DNA from: Paragyromitra xinjiangensis
Taxonomy: Eukaryota; Ascomycota; Pezizomycetes; Pezizales; Discinaceae
Direction: 5' to 3'
Assembly: GCA_038503065.1 (NCBI GenBank)
Contig: JBCAMK010000002.1
Coordinates: 1,798,001-1,862,000, forward strand
Length of the DNA stretch: 64,000 bases
Shown one piece after another: positions 47,898 to 58,554 of the stretch. The stretch's first letter is position 1. Every line of letters starts with the position of its first letter. A model generated the notes under the pieces. That model had not been told where the DNA came from. It did no database searches and was given only the letters and a program-made list of their open reading frames with translations. Both the position numbers and the translations under genes were made by a program.

Positions 47898-49463
47898 ATG
47901 CTGAGGGAAGAGGTTTCTTCCGCCGCTCAAATCACCTCCCACTTGCGGGTAGATGATGAGCGAGAGAAGAAGTGAGTGGGATTGAGAAACTGATCTCAAT
48001 CCGCTGATTTCTCGAATTTTTTTGCGGTGCGAGGACTGACGGTACACTGGTAGCTAAAGGATGGAAAATTGGGGACGAGAACTTTACAGGTATTGGTCGA
48101 GAAGAGATGAGGTCTGATATTCGATGGATTAGATAGGTATGGCAGATGCAAGGGACGGAGAATACGCGTACCTGCGAGTGTTTCACGAATGGCGAGTCCT
48201 GAGGTTTTTTTTCCTTTCTTTTTTTTTCGTAGCCGCACACACGAGTGGGGTTGATTGGCGGACGGTGGACCGGAACCTGCACGATCGATAGCTGTCTCTG
48301 GGGAAGAGTTCCCGACTCTGAGGGCAAAATCCGAGCTGGAAAATACCTCTGTGGCGCAGGCCGCGCCACAGTTGACTTGTGGCGTGAATCACAAGCGAAT
48401 CACTCGAATCCTTAGTGAATCCCACAGGAATTCCCGCATCGTTCCCAAATATGAAAAATGATATATATCTAGAGGTGCGGGGATCTGTATGAGTAACATT
48501 TTGTGATGCCAGTGTCTGGAGTTGTGTCACCAAAGTGAGCGATTAAACGTCAGGTCGAGTCTTCGTCCACGTTCAGTTGGAGAATACAATAAATGATTAC
48601 TCGGGACTCACGACTCAATAATTCGCCTGTACTACTTGAGGCTATGGAGATTATTTTCAGTTGTGCAGAGCATACCCTAGATGCTTCCACTCTTTTTCTC
48701 TCATCTATCGGAGCGCAAGGGTATTTACCGGGCAAAAGATCGCCGATTATATCAAAAACATCACTTCCCACCACGTATGTCTTAGCAGGGAAAATTGATA
48801 TCTTATCTCGTCACTTAAAAAACCAGTGTCAGATCTGATCATCCTCAGGCTGTAACTAGCGTAAGTGTCATCAATGTCATCAGTATCACCTTCATAATCC
48901 TCTAAGTTTTCACTAACAATCTCATGATGGCCCTATCAGTAAACATCTCAAGATAATCACAAAATCCAAAGAGCGTGTGTGGTCTCCATTGGTTTTAAAG
49001 GTCGCGCATTATGATGTTCTCGTTGAAGTGAGTTTAGTACAGATGCTGGTGTTGGTCTAGGTTTAAATATCTTGGCGAAACTCAAAATTCAGTGGATAGA
49101 TCCGTTATACGTAGCAACGTGGTATATACATATATTTCTGCCAATCCCACCGCTAAAAATTGGCCAATATTTTCGCCGCGCGAAACGCGCCCCGAAATTT
49201 GCAAATTTTAGATGTGGCTTTCTTCGGAAGCCAATCATAAAACATCACTCGCTCATAATTTTCAGCTGCGCACCGTGTATGCAGTCGAGATCTATAGTTG
49301 ATTTTTAAACTGGAAATCTCATCTAATCAGATTCAAGTCTCGTAGCAAACTATACTGACATCGTAAAACTTGTACTCTATGGTTCTTTAAATATCACCTA
49401 CATACATGTACGTGACTCCAAATATTTAGCGTTATTCCTAGAACCAAACAATGGAACCATCAT
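47898..49463. other. intergenic: IBTK promoter and A/T-rich tract
   Basis: The IBTK upstream region includes a 9-bp perfect hairpin at 48349-48371 (CTGTGGCGC-AGGCC-GCGCCACAG). The 48800-49460 part is A/T-rich with many stops. No gene or RNA is recognised. Confidence 0.5.
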
Positions 49464-50647
49464 TTACACTAAATAAAAAAAAGAAATAACATCTACGGAA
49501 TTCTCTCGATATCTATTACAAACGGTAAACTTGGCACCCTGAGGAGCATCAGACGGAATCACACCCGCCGCGACAGCCTGCTGATAGCCCCACCTCCAAT
49601 CGTCCCTCCACCAGTCTTCTCGACCTTCCAATTCTAGAAAATCTTTCTCACAGCTAAAAGTTTGAGCAGCCCACAAACCACCGTACTAAGCAACTGCATC
49701 GGAGTTATTGATGCTAAACTCAGTTCCGTCTTGATCTACAGGGCTCAAATTCCATTCACCGGTGATAACAGGATTACTACCTGCACAACTGTCAGTACAA
49801 GAGTGCTGCATGTAGGCGGCACGGGTGGCAGCAACACCGGAGGTATATTTAACATAGTGATGGCCGTCGTAGTAGGATAGGTCTAGTCGGTCAGGGACGA
49901 AATCGGGTCACCAGAGTCCCACAGCTGGTTCATCATCTGCACATAGAGCTTCTTAGGTGCTGCAACACAAAGTTCTTCTTCGACGGTGTTGATTCGGCTC
50001 ATGGCAGTAGGATAGTAGGTTTTGATCATGGTTGTTACCTGGCTGACGGTCTGGAGAGGCTCGTTAACGACCTCAATAGCGTACACGGTGTCAAAGTTGG
50101 GATTGGTATGGGTGACGTTGGTCATCCACTCGAGCCATTGACAAGCGCGCTTATACTGGCAGTCAACGTAAAAGCCAGCAGTTGGAGAATACTGTCCAGT
50201 GAATGGTTGTTGAGGTTGTTGGGCACCCGGCGCACCATGAAGATCGAGAATAAGATAAAGCCCTGCATCCTTCGCCCATCCACATTGCCTCTCAAGGTAG
50301 GTGAAGGCACCCTGTAGGAAGTGCTTGCTATCAGAATAGACGAGATCCTCCTTCATCTGATATCCGATAGGAATTCGAATAGTATTCAAACCCAAACTCG
50401 CGATTTGCGTAATGTCGTCCTGAGTAATAAAAGTGTCCCAATGCTTTTGGAAAGCTGTATTGGCAGCTGCCTGTCCGAGGGCTACCACACAATCGAACTC
50501 ATCGTTGTAGGCTGAACGTCCAATTGTATTCCAAGTATCCGACTCCATCCAAGGCTCGACGATGGAGAGACCTCAGATATTGACACCTCAGATTTTGTCG
50601 ACAGGAGGAAGCCAAGCTCGTGTAGACAAGAATACCGTGCTTGCCAT
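49464..50647 (-). pseudogene. GH5-family secreted glucanase pseudogene
   Basis: Remnant of a glycoside hydrolase family 5 enzyme (exo-1,3- or endo-1,6-beta-glucanase type, cell-wall glucan hydrolysis). The centre is well preserved: LNTIRIPIGY, LYLILDLHGAPGAQ, the acid/base Glu in EVVNEP and the nucleophile Glu in ITGEWNLS. Lesions seen on the minus strand: two in-frame TGA codons at 50588-50590 and 50573-50575, inside what should be the GVNLGG-type motif; a frame change near 49893-49920 between GDP and the YYDGHHYVKY segment; a TAG at 49686-49688; and another frame change with a TAG in the FWNWK-type motif near 49630. The TGA/TAG codons fit CGA/GGA to TGA and TGG to TAG changes. The N-terminal secretion signal is missing or further upstream. 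No functional product is expected. Confidence 0.85.
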
Positions 50648-50837
50648 GAGGATAGTCTACTGAAGAATTGAACTTTTCATTTTGACACCAAAAAGTTCGA
50701 CGATCTTAGAGAGACTAGCAAAAAGAAAATCTGTCGGCGGTGGTTATCTGGGGGAAGGATGGGACATTTTCAAGTGCTTCTAAAGCAACTATTCGAGAGG
50801 AATATATGTGTTTTGACCCGTTTTCCATTATGGCCCG

Positions 50838-50865
50838 TTTACAAACCGGCCAACCGGTTTGTAAA
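50838..50865. repeat. perfect 12-bp palindrome in the left transposon arm
   Basis: TTTACAAACCGG, loop CCAA, then CCGGTTTGTAAA. It is flanked on both sides by GGCC. The right transposon arm keeps only part of it. Confidence 0.85.
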
Positions 50866-50939
50866 TAGGCCCACTTTGGACATCGGCTGGCCCATCTATA
50901 AAGTGAAGTTAAGAGATGGCCGATATTCAAAGAATACAC

Positions 50940-51065
50940 TACTCGTATTCTCATGACATTTTTAAAATGGGCCAGGTTTGCATACCATACAAACTGCCCT
51001 GAATCTACCTATTTTATATGAGATGCAGAGGCAGCCCGTTTTAAAACGTCATGAGAATACGAGTA
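50940..51065. repeat. nested inverted repeat, arms about 33 bp
   Basis: TACTCGTATTCTCATGAC at 50940-50957, followed by TTTTAAAATGGGC, is matched in reverse by GCCCGTTTTAAAAC and GTCATGAGAATACGAGTA ending at 51065. The 18-bp outer block is perfect. The loop is about 60 bases. Confidence 0.8.
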
Positions 51066-51165
51066 TCTGTAAGCGAGCTTGGAAACTCTTTCAACACCTA
51101 AACACCATACATATAGCCTACCTTGCTATGCCAAACCTGTATAATCCACTGAAATTCACCCAGTA

Positions 51166-51305
51166 TAGCAAATTATTCGTTATAGCAAATTCAATATCTA
51201 TGAGGTAGCACTGAAAAAAAAGGTGTGGCCAAATCCATTCGTTACAGCAAGAGATTCACTACAGCAAGGGATTCGCTATGTGAAGATTCACTGCAGCAGG
51301 GCGCA
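51166..51305. repeat. degenerate 16-17-bp tandem repeat
   Basis: Repeated units of the type ATTC(G/A)(T/C)TA(T/C)AGCAAG occur at least five times: ATTCGTTATAGCAA, ATTCGTTACAGCAAGAG, ATTCACTACAGCAAGGG, ATTCGCTATGTGAAG and ATTCACTGCAGCAGGG. They lie inside the decayed transposon. Confidence 0.65.
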
Positions 51306-51557
51306 GCTGTAATCATAATTTGTCAGGTCTGGCCACTAGGTGGTGGTTGAGGCCCTGGAAGAAGAGAACTTTTACCTTGGTGAAAATTTTGAATATCGGC
51401 CATCTTTTAGTTTCACTTTGTAGCTATAGATGGGTCAGCCAATGTTCAAAGTGATCCTATTTGTAAATAGGCCAATTGAACCCATTTTCAAAGCGGCCTG
51501 GCCACTTTGTAAACCGGCATTTATGACAAACGGATCAGAACATATGCACTCCTATTA

Positions 51558-52211
51558 TTTAACGAGCACTAAATCACCCCGGATATTGCAGGGTGTGTAC
51601 TAAAGCAATACATACTAACATCAAACCTTGCTGGGAGAAAACGTCATGCAGGTGGACCTAAACTTAACAAGACCTGAGAGGAGGAATTCATCAAAGTGCT
51701 TGCGCGGCAGTTTTGAAGTTACTAACGCAATAGGTCTTTTGGTGGGGAGCTGTGATGCAATTAAAGGTTTTTAAGTACCGTTTATAGTACACCAAGCCGG
51801 CAACCCGGGGATATGCGTAGTTCGGCACACCCCCTAATCAGATTCCCCACAAAAAGCGGCTGTGCTGATCTAATCGAGTGACATCGCATGACTCGATTGA
51901 GCCAGCTTTATTGTCTGTTGGCACAAAAAAAGGTGCTAGGGCCTTTCTTTGGTCATGTCCTTTCCTATCGATAGCTTCCTTCAGATCTTCGTTCATGATC
52001 TATAACTTCTATCGCTGAGTTCGGGAGGCCGCTGCTTTTCTTTTTTTTGGACTTTTCAGTATCACTTCTTTGATGTTTGATTTCAAGTTTTTCCTCTATA
52101 TGGGCATGTTTTATTTCTTCCATCTTTTTTCTTGGTATCTAAGGTATCTTGCCAGCAAATTCTCATCCAAACAAACCAAAGAAAACAGGGTGAAAAATGG
52201 TCATGGGTAGT
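51558..52211. other. 3' flank of the MTAP gene
   Basis: No gene. An 8-bp inverted repeat AATCGAGT ... ACTCGATT lies at 51872-51898. T-rich stretches at 52030-52130 are on the 3' side of the minus-strand MTAP gene. Confidence 0.5.
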
Positions 52212-53569
52212 TCACGCGAAATACCCTGGCAACAGCCACTCCAATTTCTCCAGTGCTGCTTCTCCTCTTCCAGCTGGTGCAGTGCAGCAAGCAAATTTTG
52301 AAGAACCCGCTAAGTGTTTGGCATTGACCAAACCCTGATGTTCTTCTTTGGCTAGCTCCTCGAGGACAGCGGCGACAAGTCGTTTTGCGTTCGAACTGTT
52401 GGCGTGCATATTGCCCATGACTGTTTCAACAGTGACAGCTTCTTCGCCAACCTCTATTTTTTTAGAGCAAGTATGATTAGTGGGGGTTTTTTATACAAGT
52501 GATGGATAAAGGGAGACAAACTCCAGCAATCGTAGTCGGTGGACATGCAGATCATACAATAAGCAAGTTCAGCCTCACGAGCGAGCTTTGATTCAGGAAG
52601 AGCAGACCTAAAAGATATTATTAGTTAGAATTTAAAAAGTGGGAGGTGTCGGACTGACATGTTAATAACGTCACCCCCCCAAGATCTGTAAAGGTTGCTT
52701 TCTGCTCTGGTGCTGAACTGCGGTCCCTCTATTGCCAGAATGATTCGAATTAAAATAGCAAAAGGTCGTGGAAGCCACAATACGACTTACCCATACATAT
52801 CAACACCTTGTCGCTATGGAGTTTCACGTCGGTTCCTTCTAGGACACCGTTGCTTCCAACTTTCTCAACGACCTTCCCAAGAGCAGCGTCGAATGGATCA
52901 GCAAATCCAACATGCCCTACAACACCTCCCTCGAAGAACGTGAAGGGTCTGATCCCTTTGGTGCGGTCGATAATCTGGGAAGGGATGACAAAATCCCGTG
53001 GTTTGATGCGCTCCTGCAAACTGCCAACTGCAGAAAACGCAATCACTGACCTAACACCGATGGATCGTAGAGCAGCAATGTTGGCACGGTTGGGAACCTC
53101 AGTGGGAGTCAGTTGATGGTGAAGTCCATGACGAGAGAGGAAAGCAATAGGTGCTCCGGTAGGGGTTTGTAATATAGTTATCGGAGATGAAGGTTTGCCG
53201 TACGGTGTGTCAATATTTAGGGATGCAACAGCCTGTAAAGGGGGTTTTTAATGTCAAGAATTTATCAATTAGATATGTTCTTAGCTTAGAGCTCACAGTA
53301 AAGCCTTCATGCTCGAGGTGGGATATTCCGGTACCACCGATCACGGCAATCCTGACAGGGTCTTCATTTTGGATGATTAGTACCGAATTCTGTTTAGTTA
53401 TATTTAATGAAGGAGATAGATGTACCTGGGTAGGTGTTTGGTAACGACATTCTGCTGTAAGGGAATGGGAGTTTGATTCCTCGTTGGTTAGCAGTGCCAA
53501 ATTTGTTGATTGAGGCTTTCCACGATCTGAGATGAAACATCCTGAAGGAAAGCCCCGCACTGGCGCCAT
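52212..53569 (-). CDS. MEU1: S-methyl-5'-thioadenosine phosphorylase (MTAP/Meu1)
   Basis: Splits methylthioadenosine with phosphate into adenine and methylthioribose-1-phosphate, the first step of methionine salvage after polyamine synthesis. Cytosolic trimer in the family. Exons (minus): 53297-53569, 52791-53232, 52659-52728, 52522-52607 and 52212-52453, giving 370 residues. Motifs: [10 protein letters not shown] (phosphate site), [78 protein letters not shown]. All junctions keep phase and rebuild these blocks. The only in-frame Met places about 70-80 extra residues before the conserved core; animal enzymes lack this. The extension has no clear targeting signal, and an unseen upstream exon could replace it. 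Confidence 0.93.
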
Positions 53570-54430
53570 GGTGGGGCCCTGGCGGGCAATACCGGCATCT
53601 AAACCACGTGTTAGGGCAATAACTACAGTGTCCTATTCGTTCTGCCGGTATTAAATGAGGTTACCCTGCTCGACAAGAGGCAGAACCGGAAGTTGATGCT
53701 GGCATGAATCTTTAGGATCTGAAGTAAAGGACCTAGTAGCAACCTTGCTTGTCGAGGGTCATCAACCACCGTCAATTACGTTATTAATTTTTAGGGGGTA
53801 AAATGCCGACTGTCCTAGATATAGCTATCCACCTCACTATTGCACAATGGCGCCCTTGAATACCTCCAGGTATGGAAGTGACATCGGTGTTAAAATCTGA
53901 TGTCTCTTGACATACAAGTATCCTGTCGTCACCGGAGCGTAGTGGAATATCTAGGAACATGATATCAGCTGAAATGCGAATGTGCAAGAGATCCACCACG
54001 GGCCAATCCATAGGTACACAAAGTAGTGACCAGATGTGGATCATTCAGGTCGAATAATTGTCTCACACATCTACATCATCAGTAGTTAGAACACTGTAAC
54101 CACTATGTCAGCGCTTTGGCTTAATTGACGTAAAGTATTTTCCTCCCAAAGATGAAGTATAAGAAGAATGTTGTTTCGACTTCGGGCCCTCAAAACGTAT
54201 CCGAAAAATAAAATTACCTTCCTAGCCTCTGATACTTTGTAAGAACTCGTTGGAACATATCTATGGACTATTTGCTAACCAGACAAATAAAATTGCAGAT
54301 TTTACATCGCCAAAACCTACTCTTGTCGTTAGATATATTATAGAAATAGTACAAGGTTTGTCTACGTCCCAGCGTTTCCTTATCTACTAGGGTTATTGAC
54401 TAATAAACTCTACTTCTAAGATACTGGAGA
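53570..54430. other. divergent intergenic region
   Basis: Shared upstream region of MTAP (left) and the secreted-protein gene (right). A/T-rich toward the right. No supported frame or repeat. Confidence 0.5.
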
Positions 54431-54745
54431 ATGTTTGGCTCAGTTGCTACCACGGTTTCGTTTCTAGTCATGCTTTCGGCTACCGTCGTCGCGGGAGCTG
54501 GCTGGCATATGGACGTAAATTACGCCGACGGAGTCACGACGAAGCTCCACGGACATACCAACTCTGGCTGCACAAAATTCAAGAAGACAAACGCTGATAT
54601 CAACTCGGTGTACTTCGATACCTCTTTACTGGCAGATACTTTCGTTCTCTATAGCGGCCGGGACTGTAAATCCGAAGTTTACAAAGGAAAGAAGGGAAAC
54701 AACAATGTACCAAATGATATATACGAGTCTTACAAAGTTTATTAA
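54431..54745 (+). CDS. small secreted protein, 104 residues
   Basis: Single-exon frame with a clear signal peptide (MFGSVATTVSFLVMLSATVVAGA, cleavage likely near residue 22-23). The mature chain has about 82 residues and two cysteines (47 and 79), which could form one disulfide. Thr/Lys/Gly/Tyr-rich with alternating polar and hydrophobic residues, so probably a small beta-rich fold. No family recognised. It has the size and secretion of an effector-like or wall-associated protein, but function is unknown. It ends in TYR-type residues (SYKVY) before TAA. Confidence 0.65.
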   Translation: MFGSVATTVSFLVMLSATVVAGAGWHMDVNYADGVTTKLHGHTNSGCTKFKKTNADINSVYFDTSLLADTFVLYSGRDCKSEVYKGKKGNNNVPNDIYESYKVY

Positions 54746-56283
54746 ATCATGCAAAGTTGTTTCGCGAAATATTTGGTGAGAGAAGGCTCGGTCACGCATG
54801 GGTTTTTGTAAAGTTTAGGCTCTTACATTTACTTTAATGTTTCTAGTGTATTTTTACCCTTTTTTTATTGCTAGACTACATAATAAGCCTACTCACACCC
54901 AATAATCATCCTACTTAAAGAAATAGTTCCTGGAGACATAAGCCCCCTTCATCAACTGGCCCCAGCCGGGTGGAGACGTGGATCCTTCTCGCTCGTGAGA
55001 AGTAGTCTAAGCTGCAACATTCAATAGTCTTATCCCCCGTTAATTCTCGGCAACTTGGACTTGGACTCTAAAGCAAGATAGATAGCTAGGCCCTTACCTA
55101 TTAATCCAAAACTTGAAGCCGTAATATATATTCCCGTACTATCCCTAAAATGGTATCCTACTAAAGTCAGTTGCTTTGGCAGGCATCAGAGAACAGGAGT
55201 CTCATTACTATCTTCTCTGGATTGGTTGTGATGTCGTCCATTCTGAATTCTCCTAAATATATTCTCTGCTTCCCGGAAATCCCACGGCACTCTTCCGTCC
55301 TCTGTCATAGGCACCACTCTATTGGGCCCGGTCCTCGTCATCCTGTTTTCGAGTGTTTTTTCAGTACTTAGTATCTACCGAGTTATTCTAGGTTGCACGC
55401 GTCTCGGAATTTACCATTGCTTATGCAAGCTTGAGATTGTTCGCATTGGGAACCCAAATAGTCTTGCCCAAGTATTATATATCTCCATTAGTACCTCCCA
55501 GTCGTCAGAGCTAACAGGTCTGATGAATTCCATCAATTTTAAAAACCCTCGTATCTCATTATGGGTGTACCTTCTCTTGAGGCGTGGCCATAAAGGTTCA
55601 TCGAGGTGTTTTGTGCTCATGTTTATGGTGGTGGTGGTGGTAGTCGCGGTGAGCTCTTAACTGCAGAGTTGGGGCCCGGGCTGTTTGCTTTTATAACGTT
55701 CAAATAGCGCATTGGGTGAGGTTAGGTAGCCTTGGGCCAAAGGCTTATTTGAAATACCGTTCATGCTTAGCGAACTTCAGAATATGAAATTTAAGGCGGG
55801 CTGGTTTAGTTCAATTGGTTTAAATTGTAACCGTCTAGTGATACGATCCAGTCTCGTTATAGATTTTGAGCTCACACTAGAAAAAGTTGCAGCGGGTGTA
55901 AGTAGAATAACCCCTTTCTAGCGTAAGATGCTACGATTCTATTACTTCTATATTTTGAAACCCTCGTTTACACAAATTATCCCAATACTCTCTAAATTTA
56001 CAATTTTATAAGCAGCAACAACCTTCGCCCATCTATCCCATCCATCCCACCAAAGTGAAACATAGAAAGAAACCCGGTTCTTATCCCCCCCCCAAGCCAG
56101 AACGAAATCGCTCAAACGCCGCGAAATCTCCAAAGTTTCCCTCTTCCTCTTCTTCCTCCTCCTCCTCAGACGGAAAGAAAATGGGAAGGAAAAAAAGAAA
56201 AACTCCCCAGTCGAAATACAGAGGATAACAGTACCAGCCATCCTTCCACAGAAAAAGAGAAACAAAGAATGCTAACCAAAAAA
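54746..56283. other. 1.5 kb without a supported gene
   Basis: Frames here (up to 112 codons) lack any recognisable content; one ends in a poly-Val run from a GTG repeat at about 55626-55644. A box-A-like TAGTTCAATTGG at 55807-55818 followed by GATACGATCC gives a weak tRNA/SINE-like look but does not fold as a tRNA. The right 250 bases are the amidoligase 3' flank. Confidence 0.5.
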
Positions 56284-57435
56284 CTACCACCCTCTCCTCC
56301 CTAAGAACGCCTTCCTCCTATTCGTGTTAAGCCTGATCTTCATTGGAAGCTTCCTTCTCTTGCTTGCCCTCTTCTTCTCATCCCAGGGTACTCCGAATTC
56401 CTCAAACATTTTTCGCGAGCAGGAATGCCGAGGGTCCTCCGTCCGTGCCCAGGCCTCGAAAAAAAGGTGTTCTGTTTTCACCGCCGTCCCGACAAACTTC
56501 ACCACACGGTCAATCCAATCCACAGCCAGGTCGCCATCAACAGCAGCATCACCCTGCCTGAACTCCACCGTCCCGTGAGTCTCGACCGCATTCAAGTTGT
56601 ACTTGAAAAACTTGTGCGGCCCGATGAGATCAAGGAGATCCCGCCTCGTGGTAGCTTCTTCAAGGAGCCTGATAGCCTCCAGTTTGGTGTAACCCGCCAG
56701 ATTGTCGTTGCAGCGGTTGCTCGAAATACACCAGTTGTGGTGGGGTTTTCGATGGGCAGGGTGGTATCTGTCCATTGAGGACTCGAAAATGACGATGGCC
56801 TTAGCAATTCTCTTAAGGCTTTTGAGACTCCAACCTTCTCCACACCCGATATGAACGTGGAGCCCAGTTGTATGATTGAAACGGCAATCGAAGGTCCCTT
56901 TGAGATGTTCGACGACAGTAGGGATGACCCATTTCCATGACCTGTTCCTCAAAATCGGTGTACAAAGCTCAACAGCGTACCCAGTTATTTCCTTCCCCTG
57001 TGCTTCATCATAAAGGATGACTTCGACAGATTTTTCGTCCGTCACGATGAAGCGTTTGCGGTTAGGCTGATTCCCTGTGACCTGGGTCCAAACGTCGGCT
57101 TTGATAGAGACCCCATCGGGGTAAAGGGTATTCAGTCCATCCTTGACAATTTCAAAGATGGTATTATGGTTCAGGGCGTTTGGAGGAAGATTAACTATGA
57201 CCATTTCTAACTCCATTCCAATAGATATGCTATCCTCAAGATTGTTGGTTTGGGCTGTATTGAAGGTGGAGAAGTGGGAATCTGGAAGCCGGAGAAGGAA
57301 TGTTTCAGAGAGCTCTTTGCGGAGGATCTGAGGCACAAAATGGGGCAAAAGGGACGGGTTGAAAGGACGCCGGTTTTCATTGTGGATGATCATTCTCCTC
57401 GCTTGCTTCCGATTCCAGTCCTTTGCAAAGCACAA
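56284..57435 (-). CDS. putative amidoligase (ATP-dependent COOH-NH2 ligase fold)
   Basis: Single exon, 383 residues. Matches the pattern of the putative amidoligase enzyme family, related in fold to glutamate-cysteine ligase and glutamine synthetase and predicted to form amide bonds on peptides or small molecules. Motifs: GMELEM at 73-78 (metal/ATP Glu pair), YAVELCTP at 153-160, TTGLHVHIG at 189-197, FFKYNLNAV at 276-284 and the substrate/metal motif GTVEFRQGDAAVD at 288-300. All expected acidic and His residues are present, so it looks active. The C-terminus is Lys/Arg-rich. Start: the first Met (57435) is used; a later Met at residue 15 is possible. No biosynthetic partner gene sits beside it. 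The intact transposon is inserted about 500 bases upstream of its start. Substrate unknown. Confidence 0.8.
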   Translation of the reverse strand: MCFAKDWNRKQARRMIIHNENRRPFNPSLLPHFVPQILRKELSETFLLRLPDSHFSTFNTAQTNNLEDSISIGMELEMVIVNLPPNALNHNTIFEIVKDGLNTLYPDGVSIKADVWTQVTGNQPNRKRFIVTDEKSVEVILYDEAQGKEITGYAVELCTPILRNRSWKWVIPTVVEHLKGTFDCRFNHTTGLHVHIGCGEGWSLKSLKRIAKAIVIFESSMDRYHPAHRKPHHNWCISSNRCNDNLAGYTKLEAIRLLEEATTRRDLLDLIGPHKFFKYNLNAVETHGTVEFRQGDAAVDGDLAVDWIDRVVKFVGTAVKTEHLFFEAWARTEDPRHSCSRKMFEEFGVPWDEKKRASKRRKLPMKIRLNTNRRKAFLGRRGW

Positions 57436-57930
57436 GTGATCCGAGGGGAGTTGGAGAGGGACGTCGAGATTGCTGGCGAGAAAGACAGGAAGCGGCAGCT
57501 TTTGAGCAAATTGGCAGACGGAAGATGTTGCTTTTACAGCACTTTAAATGGGCTTGCCTTCTGCGTGTGGGCGGGCGAAAACGAAGATAGTATGGAGGGC
57601 GACGGAAGCAAGCTTCTTTGGTGAGACGGAAAGGACGGTAGACAAGGAGTTTCGATAAAGATTAGGCCGAGATGTATCATAAGCCGCGAAGAGTGGTCTT
57701 TCACAGGGCTTTGAAGTCCTAAGAGAGTTGCTGTTCACTGAGGGGTGAGCTGCGTGGGGTCATGCGGCATCACTCGGCGATCGGGAACCAAAGTATGCAG
57801 ATCGGTGTCCCGCAGAAACGGCGCCAATCTCTTACCGAAGGTAGATTACATTTGTCTATTCATGAAAACCCTATAGAAATTTTGCAGACAAAAATATAGG
57901 CCTAAAACTCTCCAAATCACCTGTCTGACC
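57436..57930. other. amidoligase upstream region
   Basis: About 500 bases between the amidoligase start and the transposon. The last six bases (CTGACC, 57925-57930) are the left copy of the target-site duplication. No other feature. Confidence 0.55.
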
Positions 57931-58052
57931 TACGGGGGCACGTAGCTACCAAAGTCTAATCTGCGATTTGGCAGCAACCGAGGCGCAACGCAGCAACCAC
58001 AACTACGCACCCACAAATAAAGAGATGTATGAAAATAATTTCGCTTTACTAG
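57931..58052. repeat. left terminal inverted repeat of the transposon
   Basis: 122 bp, starts TACGGGGGCACGTAGCTACC. Inverted match to 60467-60594. It ends in a shared block containing CGCTTTACTAG. Confidence 0.9.
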
Positions 58053-58554
58053 CTGTCTTAGGGAATAGATTATTTATATATAGATGAAAAAATTCCACAT
58101 ATGTTCTATTTATCTGCCTGGTCATCCTGTAGTCCCCTAATTGCACCAGCACTACCTGCTGCTAGTCAACTTGACTGCATAAACTAGAGCTAAAAACCCT
58201 GCATGCCTAGCATAATGCAACACCAATGCATTACTAGTAGATAAATGTGCACGATAAGAGTAAAGCTAGAATACAACAATAGGTGTCCTTATACTAAAAA
58301 GATAGGGTACAAGTGGGTATCCACGGTAGTTGACTACTAAACAGCGAACAACAGATACTATAACAGCATCACATCTTATATTCTTCTCCCAACACCTTTG
58401 CTATTTTCTCGTACCTTGCCACCTCATCTGTTACCTCATCTGTTACCTCATTACCTGCCCTCGCTACCTGCCCTCGCTACCTATCTACCTCGCTTCCTAC
58501 TTATTTCACCAAAAATCACTCGATTTATCATCAGATCTATCTTCGCAACACAAC

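Larger units (their letters stand above)
50795..51557. mobile_element. decayed DNA transposon / MITE with long inverted repeats
   Basis: The segment 50795-50932 is repeated in inverted orientation at about 51388-51557. Shared blocks include GATGGCCGATATTCAAA, GGCCCATCTATA/GACCCATCTATA, TTTGTAAATAGG and ATATATGTGTTTTGA/ATATGTTCTGA at the outer edge. The arms are clearly diverged (roughly three quarters identical by eye), so the insertion is old. No transposase frame remains inside. Target duplication cannot be defined. A second, internal inverted repeat (50940-50972 with 51033-51065) is nested inside. Confidence 0.7.

Noticed and set aside
49464..50548. Intact two-exon GH5 gene
   Set aside because: The breaks near 49900 and 49630 are frame shifts without usable splice sites, and two stop codons lie in the N-terminal conserved motif.
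55322..55660. 112-codon + strand ORF ending in poly-Val
   Set aside because: The tail is a GTG microsatellite and the rest has no conserved feature.
55795..55870. tRNA- or SINE-like box A (TAGTTCAATTGG) and box B-like GATACGATCC
   Set aside because: The acceptor and D stems do not pair, and box B lacks the TTCRA core. It is not a tRNA gene; a decayed SINE head remains possible but unsupported.
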